A stretch of 8,142 nt of DNA, from NCBI GenBank assembly GCA_014381165.1, contig JACMIM010000325.1:1-8142 (forward strand), given 5' to 3'. Under the pieces are notes generated by a model that worked only from the letters and a program-made list of their open reading frames with translations, ran no database searches and was not told where the DNA came from. The stretch's first letter is position 1; the number at the start of each line of letters is the position of its first letter. The translations under genes were made by a program, and so were the position numbers. Shown here one piece after another: positions 4,662-8,142 of the stretch. This DNA comes from Roseiflexaceae bacterium. GTDB taxonomy: Bacteria > Chloroflexota > Chloroflexia > Chloroflexales > Roseiflexaceae.

Positions 4662-7484
4662 CTATTTACCTCCACGCGCTTCGTGGGCACAGGCGAAGCC
4701 GCGCTGCACCGCTTTGCTCAGTTCGCGCAGCCACAGCACGCTGCTGGCGACCAACACACAGGTCAGCCAGTCGCTCGCTTGCAGCGGCACTGTATCGAAA
4801 GCGCGCTGTAAAAACGGCACATAGATCACGGCAACGTGAAGGAGAATCGAGAGCGCTACGGCCCCAAACAACCACGGGTTATGAAACAGCTGGTAGAAAA
4901 CACTGTGGATATCGGATCGCGCGTTGAACACATTGAACATTTGGAACAGCATCAGTGTGCTAAAGGCCATCGTCCGGCCATATGGCATGTCGCCTGACCC
5001 GGCGATGAGGCCGCCCGGCAAGGATGCGTCGAGCACAAGCAAGGTTCCAACAGCCATAATGACGCCGACGAAGACGATGCCGAGCCACATGTCGCGGGTA
5101 ATCACACCGCTGCTCTGGGGCCGGGGTTGTTGCTGCATCACATCGGGGTCGGCGGGGTCAAGGCCGAGCGCCAGCGCGGGTGCGCCGTCTGTGACGAGAT
5201 TGATCCACAAGATTTGCGTTGCCAGCAAGGGTGCCACAACCATCTCGCCGTCAGTAGCGGTCAAACCGAGCACGTTCGCTAGCAGTACGCCGCCGAACAT
5301 TGTCAGCACCTCGCCAATATTGCTCGACAAGAGGAAGCGCAGGAACTTCTGTATATTTGCAAAGATCGCGCGCCCTTCGCCTACCGCATTGACGATCGTG
5401 GCGAAGTTGTCGTCAGTTAAGATCATATCAGCGGCTTCCTTGGAGACATCTGTACCGGTGATCCCCATCGCCACCCCGATGTCGGCAGCTTTGAGCGCAG
5501 GCGCATCGTTCACGCCATCGCCAGTCATCGCGACCACCGCGCCGTTCTGCTGCAAAGCGTTGACAATGCGCAGTTTATGCTCAGGATTAACTCGGGCATA
5601 CACCGACGCCTCGCGCACCGTTGTACGAAGCGCCTCGTCCGATAAGCGCTCCAGTTCCGCGCCCGTGATCGCGGTTGCAGCTGTGGCAATCCCCAGTTCC
5701 AGCGCGATCGCGGCTGCCGTGCGTGGGTGATCACCCGTAATCATTATGGTACGGATGCCTGCGCCTTTGGCCATTATAACTGCGTCTTTGACCTCATCAC
5801 GAGGCGGATCGATCATGCCCACCAGCCCCAAAAACACCATTTTTTGTTCAAGCTGATAGTTCATCGCATCGGTATCCGGGAGCGCATCACGCGGCAGCGT
5901 ACGGAAGGCAATCCCCAGTGTGCGGAGTGCTTCACCGGCAAGCTGCTCGTTGGCCTCGTGAATGTGTGTACGGCGCGCATCGGTCAACGGACGTGGTCCG
6001 TCGATAGCCCATTCCTCCTGACACTGGTTCAGTAGGATGTCGGGCGCACCCTTGCTGAAGACGAGCAGGCGTTCTGGGTGCTCCGTATCGGTATGCACGG
6101 TGCTCATCAGCTTGCGTTCCGACGAGAACGGCACCTCGCCGACCCGGGCGAAGCGCTCTTCCAACACCTCGTTGGTGAGGCCAGCTTTGCGGGCGGCGAC
6201 AATCAGTGCCCCTTCGGTTGGATCGCCCTGAATCGTCCAGCGCCCATCGTGCTCTTGCAAAACGGCGTTGTTGGCCCGATCCGCTGCGCGAAGGGTGTAC
6301 CTCACTTCGGCGCGCAGCACTTCGTTTTGTAGCAAATTATCTTTCTGCCGCAGCTCGCCCTCAGGGGCATAGCCCGTGCCACTCACATCCACACGCCCGC
6401 TCGCGGTGACAATCGTGCGGACGGTCATCTCATTTTTTGTCAGCGTCCCGGTTTTGTCGGATGCGATCACACTGGCCGATCCCAATGTTTCGACGGCAGG
6501 CAGCTTACGAACGATGGCATTACGTTTGGCCATACGCTGCACACCCAGCGCCAGCACCGCTGTCACCACGGCTGGCAAGCCTTCCGGCACCGCAGCCACA
6601 GCCAGCGCCACACCAAGGATCAGCACATCAACAAGCGCATTAAACTCGCGGATGCCTTCCACCACAACGATGGTGCCGATCATAACCACCGCGATAATCA
6701 CGACAACAATGCCCAACAATTTACCAATGCGATCCAACTCCTGTTGCAGGGGCGTCGGGGCGCTCTCGGTTCGGCGCAGCAAGCCGGCGATCTTGCCCAT
6801 CTCCGTCTGCATGCCGGTCGCTGTCACCACCGCACGTCCGCGGCCATAGCTGGCTGCTGTGCCGCTGAACACGCTGTTCACGCGGTCGCCAATCCCAACT
6901 TCTTCCAGGAGTGGGGCGATAGCTTTGGATACCGGCAGGCTCTCACCCGTGAGCGAGGCTTCGGCTGTTTGCAGCGCAACAGAGTGAGTTAACCGTGCGT
7001 CGGCGGGAATGGTATCGCCCGCCTCGATCAGGATGATGTCGCCGAGTACTAGGTTGGTGGCCGGGATGCGCTGAACCTGTCCATCGCGAAGTACAGAAGC
7101 CTCCGCAGCGGCCATCGCCTGCAGCGCTGCGACGGAGCGCTCCGCCCGTGCCTCTTGGACATAGCCTAGGATGCCGTTGAACAACACGATCGCAAAGATG
7201 ACTAGAGCTTCGTAGGGCACCGCCTCGTGGCCTTCATACCACCACACAACCAACGAAATGGCCGCAGCTATCAGCAGCAATATTACTAACACGTCCTGAA
7301 ACTGGGCCAGAAGCTTGCGCCAGGCTGGAAGCGGCGTTTCGGCTTGCAGTTCGTTGGGACCGTACTGCGCGAGGCGGGATCGCGCGTCCTCCGCCGTCAG
7401 GCCATTCGTCGCGTCGCTGCCGAGTGTGGTAATAACCGCTTCCGCCGCCTGCTGATAGGCAGGGGCAGGCTCCGTATTGGTCAT
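4662..7484 (-). CDS. P2A-type Ca2+-transporting ATPase (PacL/SERCA-like)
   Basis: A full-length 940-residue P-type pump that exports Ca2+ (or a similar divalent ion) across the plasma membrane using ATP. In order: N-terminal cation-ATPase domain (about 10-80), two membrane helices (about 62-112), actuator domain with LTGES (178-182), M4 with VAAVPEGLP (296-304), phosphorylation site DKTGT with Asp343, nucleotide-binding domain with the KGA motif at 478-480, MITGD (581-585), hinge TGDGVNDAP (654-662), then the C-terminal helices. Ca-site residues match SERCA: Glu301 (E309), Asn722 and Glu725 in SSNIGEV (N768, E771), Asn762, Thr765 and Asp766 in INLVTDG (N796, T799, D800). The SERCA M8 Glu908 position appears to be Gln848 (FQMFN). 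The start is ATG at 7484, preceded by GAGG 9 nt upstream; the TTG at 7523 only adds an unrelated 13-residue leader. A PRC-barrel gene follows in the same direction. Confidence 0.95.
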   Translation of the reverse strand: MTNTEPAPAYQQAAEAVITTLGSDATNGLTAEDARSRLAQYGPNELQAETPLPAWRKLLAQFQDVLVILLLIAAAISLVVWWYEGHEAVPYEALVIFAIVLFNGILGYVQEARAERSVAALQAMAAAEASVLRDGQVQRIPATNLVLGDIILIEAGDTIPADARLTHSVALQTAEASLTGESLPVSKAIAPLLEEVGIGDRVNSVFSGTAASYGRGRAVVTATGMQTEMGKIAGLLRRTESAPTPLQQELDRIGKLLGIVVVIIAVVMIGTIVVVEGIREFNALVDVLILGVALAVAAVPEGLPAVVTAVLALGVQRMAKRNAIVRKLPAVETLGSASVIASDKTGTLTKNEMTVRTIVTASGRVDVSGTGYAPEGELRQKDNLLQNEVLRAEVRYTLRAADRANNAVLQEHDGRWTIQGDPTEGALIVAARKAGLTNEVLEERFARVGEVPFSSERKLMSTVHTDTEHPERLLVFSKGAPDILLNQCQEEWAIDGPRPLTDARRTHIHEANEQLAGEALRTLGIAFRTLPRDALPDTDAMNYQLEQKMVFLGLVGMIDPPRDEVKDAVIMAKGAGIRTIMITGDHPRTAAAIALELGIATAATAITGAELERLSDEALRTTVREASVYARVNPEHKLRIVNALQQNGAVVAMTGDGVNDAPALKAADIGVAMGITGTDVSKEAADMILTDDNFATIVNAVGEGRAIFANIQKFLRFLLSSNIGEVLTMFGGVLLANVLGLTATDGEMVVAPLLATQILWINLVTDGAPALALGLDPADPDVMQQQPRPQSSGVITRDMWLGIVFVGVIMAVGTLLVLDASLPGGLIAGSGDMPYGRTMAFSTLMLFQMFNVFNARSDIHSVFYQLFHNPWLFGAVALSILLHVAVIYVPFLQRAFDTVPLQASDWLTCVLVASSVLWLRELSKAVQRGFACAHEARGGK

Positions 7485-7553
7485 GCGGTCTTTCCTCGTA
7501 TTATTGGGAGTATCGCCGAGCAATCACGCATGGAAATTGACGGTGTAAAGGCT

Positions 7554-7581
7554 AATATATTCCAAGCTATTCAGCCTGCAA
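7554..7581 (-). promoter_or_regulatory. Candidate sigma-70-type promoter of the ATPase
   Basis: On the minus strand TTGCAG (7576-7581) and TATATT (7554-7559) are separated by 16 bp. TATATT matches five of six bases of the -10 consensus; the -35 keeps the important TTG. Transcription would begin near 7547, leaving a leader of about 60 nt before the ATG at 7484. The stretch is distinctly AT-rich compared with the genes around it. The call rests on consensus resemblance and position only. Confidence 0.45.
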
Positions 7582-7582
7582 T

Positions 7583-7602
7583 TGTTTGAGCTGGCTCAAA
7601 CA
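7583..7602. repeat. 20-bp palindrome upstream of the ATPase promoter, likely operator
   Basis: The arms TGTTTGAGC (7583-7591) and GCTCAAACA (7594-7602) are perfect reverse complements around a 2-bp centre (TG). A dyad with such a short centre suits binding of a homodimeric regulator better than an RNA hairpin. It lies one base upstream of the putative -35 box of the ATPase, a position used by activators and some repressors. No regulator gene is in the window, so its binding partner is unknown. Confidence 0.6.
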
Positions 7603-7619
7603 GTCGTATACATGATAGT

Positions 7620-7636
7620 GAATAACGTGATTATTC
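7620..7636. repeat. AT-rich inverted repeat between doxX-like gene and ATPase
   Basis: GAATAA (7620-7625) and TTATTC (7631-7636) are perfect reverse complements around a 5-nt centre (cgtga). It lies 32 bp downstream of the DoxX-like stop codon. It is too AT-rich and lacks the T-run expected of an intrinsic terminator. It may be a second operator or a chance feature of AT-rich spacer DNA. Confidence 0.35.
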
Positions 7637-7668
7637 CGCGTATAAACAAATATTGAACACCGTGCTGC

Positions 7669-8142
7669 TTATGGTCGGCTCGGCGCGGGCGTTATGCGCG
7701 GCTGGAACAGCGTGCCGGGGGCACTGGGCACGCCGAGCATGGGCAGCGCCCAGCGGTCGAGCCCCCAGTGGCCTGCCACCCGCCAGGCCAGGACAATCAA
7801 CCTCGCCAGCAGCAAGAGCAGCGGATTGGTCGAAACCGCCCCGGCGAATAAAAAGCTGGTGTTCATAAAGCCCCCGAAAAAGGCGGCGATCCCGGTGAGC
7901 AGGCCGAGGATCAGCGCGCTGCCGACCAGGATTTCGCCAAACGTGACCATATACGAGAACACCACCGCATTGGGCAGCGCGACATGTTGTAAGAAGCTGG
8001 CGTACCAGCCGCTCACATCGGGATGGTCGCCGCCGGTCTTTGCGAGCGCGCCGTTGATAAACCCGGTGACGGCCGTGCCAGCCTTTGCGCCAACCCAGAC
8101 GCCCGCCGGGTTGGTCAGCTTGCCCCAACCGGCGGTGAGCCA
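7669..8142 (-). CDS. DoxX-family membrane protein (5' end outside window)
   Basis: The frame stays open to the right edge, giving 157 visible C-terminal residues that start WLTAGWGKLTNPAGVWVG. This is the conserved region after the first helix of DoxX-like proteins. Three further hydrophobic stretches follow: around FSYMVTFGEILVGSALILGL, around GIAAFFGGFMNTSFLFAG, and around LLLLLARLIVLAWRVAG. The family is named for the small subunit of thiosulfate:quinone oxidoreductase of Acidianus; bacterial relatives are mostly uncharacterised membrane proteins linked to redox or thiol stress. The usual length is near 170-200 residues, so probably only the first helix and a short N-terminus are missing. 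The internal ATG at 8016 is not the start, because family sequence continues upstream of it. It ends 184 bp before the ATPase start on the same strand. Confidence 0.85.
   Translation of the reverse strand, partial: WLTAGWGKLTNPAGVWVGAKAGTAVTGFINGALAKTGGDHPDVSGWYASFLQHVALPNAVVFSYMVTFGEILVGSALILGLLTGIAAFFGGFMNTSFLFAGAVSTNPLLLLLARLIVLAWRVAGHWGLDRWALPMLGVPSAPGTLFQPRITPAPSRP

Noticed and set aside
4924..5730. 268-codon open frame on the plus strand inside the ATPase
   Set aside because: It is antisense to an excellent P-type ATPase, very rich in Ser, Thr, Pro and Ala, and has no recognisable domain.
7631..8128. 165-codon minus-strand frame overlapping the DoxX-like gene
   Set aside because: Arg-, Gly- and His-rich composition typical of a shifted frame; the frame ending at 7669 has hydrophobic helices and DoxX family sequence.
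1..8142. CRISPR array, tRNA, rRNA, toxin-antitoxin or phage-defence system
   Set aside because: No regularly spaced repeats, no RNA gene signature and no defence-type domains were seen anywhere in the window.

Overview
The window reads as chromosomal DNA from a GC-rich bacterium. Gene order is loose, with complete genes, gaps of 37 to about 260 bp and one decayed gene fragment. The make-up (a DoxX-family membrane protein with a GWGKLTNPAGVWVG-type segment, an ATP-type PEP carboxykinase remnant whose WSGGPYGVG segment differs from the enterobacterial form, a PRC-barrel protein and a PacL-type calcium pump) would suit a member of the Chloroflexota. That placement is an inference from remembered family resemblance, not from a marker gene.

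Layout, left to right. (1) Positions 2-799 (+) hold the C-terminal two thirds of an epoxide hydrolase whose start lies outside the window. (2) After a 264-bp gap without a recognisable gene, a complete classical short-chain dehydrogenase/reductase lies at 1064-1873 (+). (3) Directly behind it, overlapping its last codons in another reading frame, is a C-terminal fragment of ATP-dependent phosphoenolpyruvate carboxykinase (about 1864-2188). It is broken by an apparent 2-nt deletion near 2060 and is a clear pseudogene. (4) A strong 12-bp inverted repeat (2246-2278) precedes a complete AspT/YidE/YbjL-type transporter with two internal RCK_C domains (2304-3944, +). (5) Converging on it from the minus strand are a two-domain PRC-barrel protein (3982-4581) and, upstream of that, a 940-residue P2A-type Ca2+-transporting ATPase (4662-7484). 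(6) An AT-rich 184-bp spacer carries a plausible ATPase promoter, a 20-bp near-perfect palindrome just upstream of its -35 box, and a second AT-rich inverted repeat. (7) The right edge holds the C-terminal part of a DoxX-family membrane protein (7669-8142, minus), cut by the window end.

How the genes fit together. The ATPase and the PRC-barrel gene (80 bp apart, same strand) probably form one transcription unit driven from the palindrome-associated promoter. DoxX may have its own upstream promoter. The epoxide hydrolase and the SDR face the same way and are both small-molecule detoxification or modification enzymes, but the 264-bp gap gives no strong reason to call them an operon. The pckA remnant fused to the SDR tail marks an old rearrangement breakpoint.

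I did not find a convincing undescribed multi-gene system. The points most worth a second look are the SDR/pckA junction, the two palindromes, and the ion-site pattern of the calcium pump.
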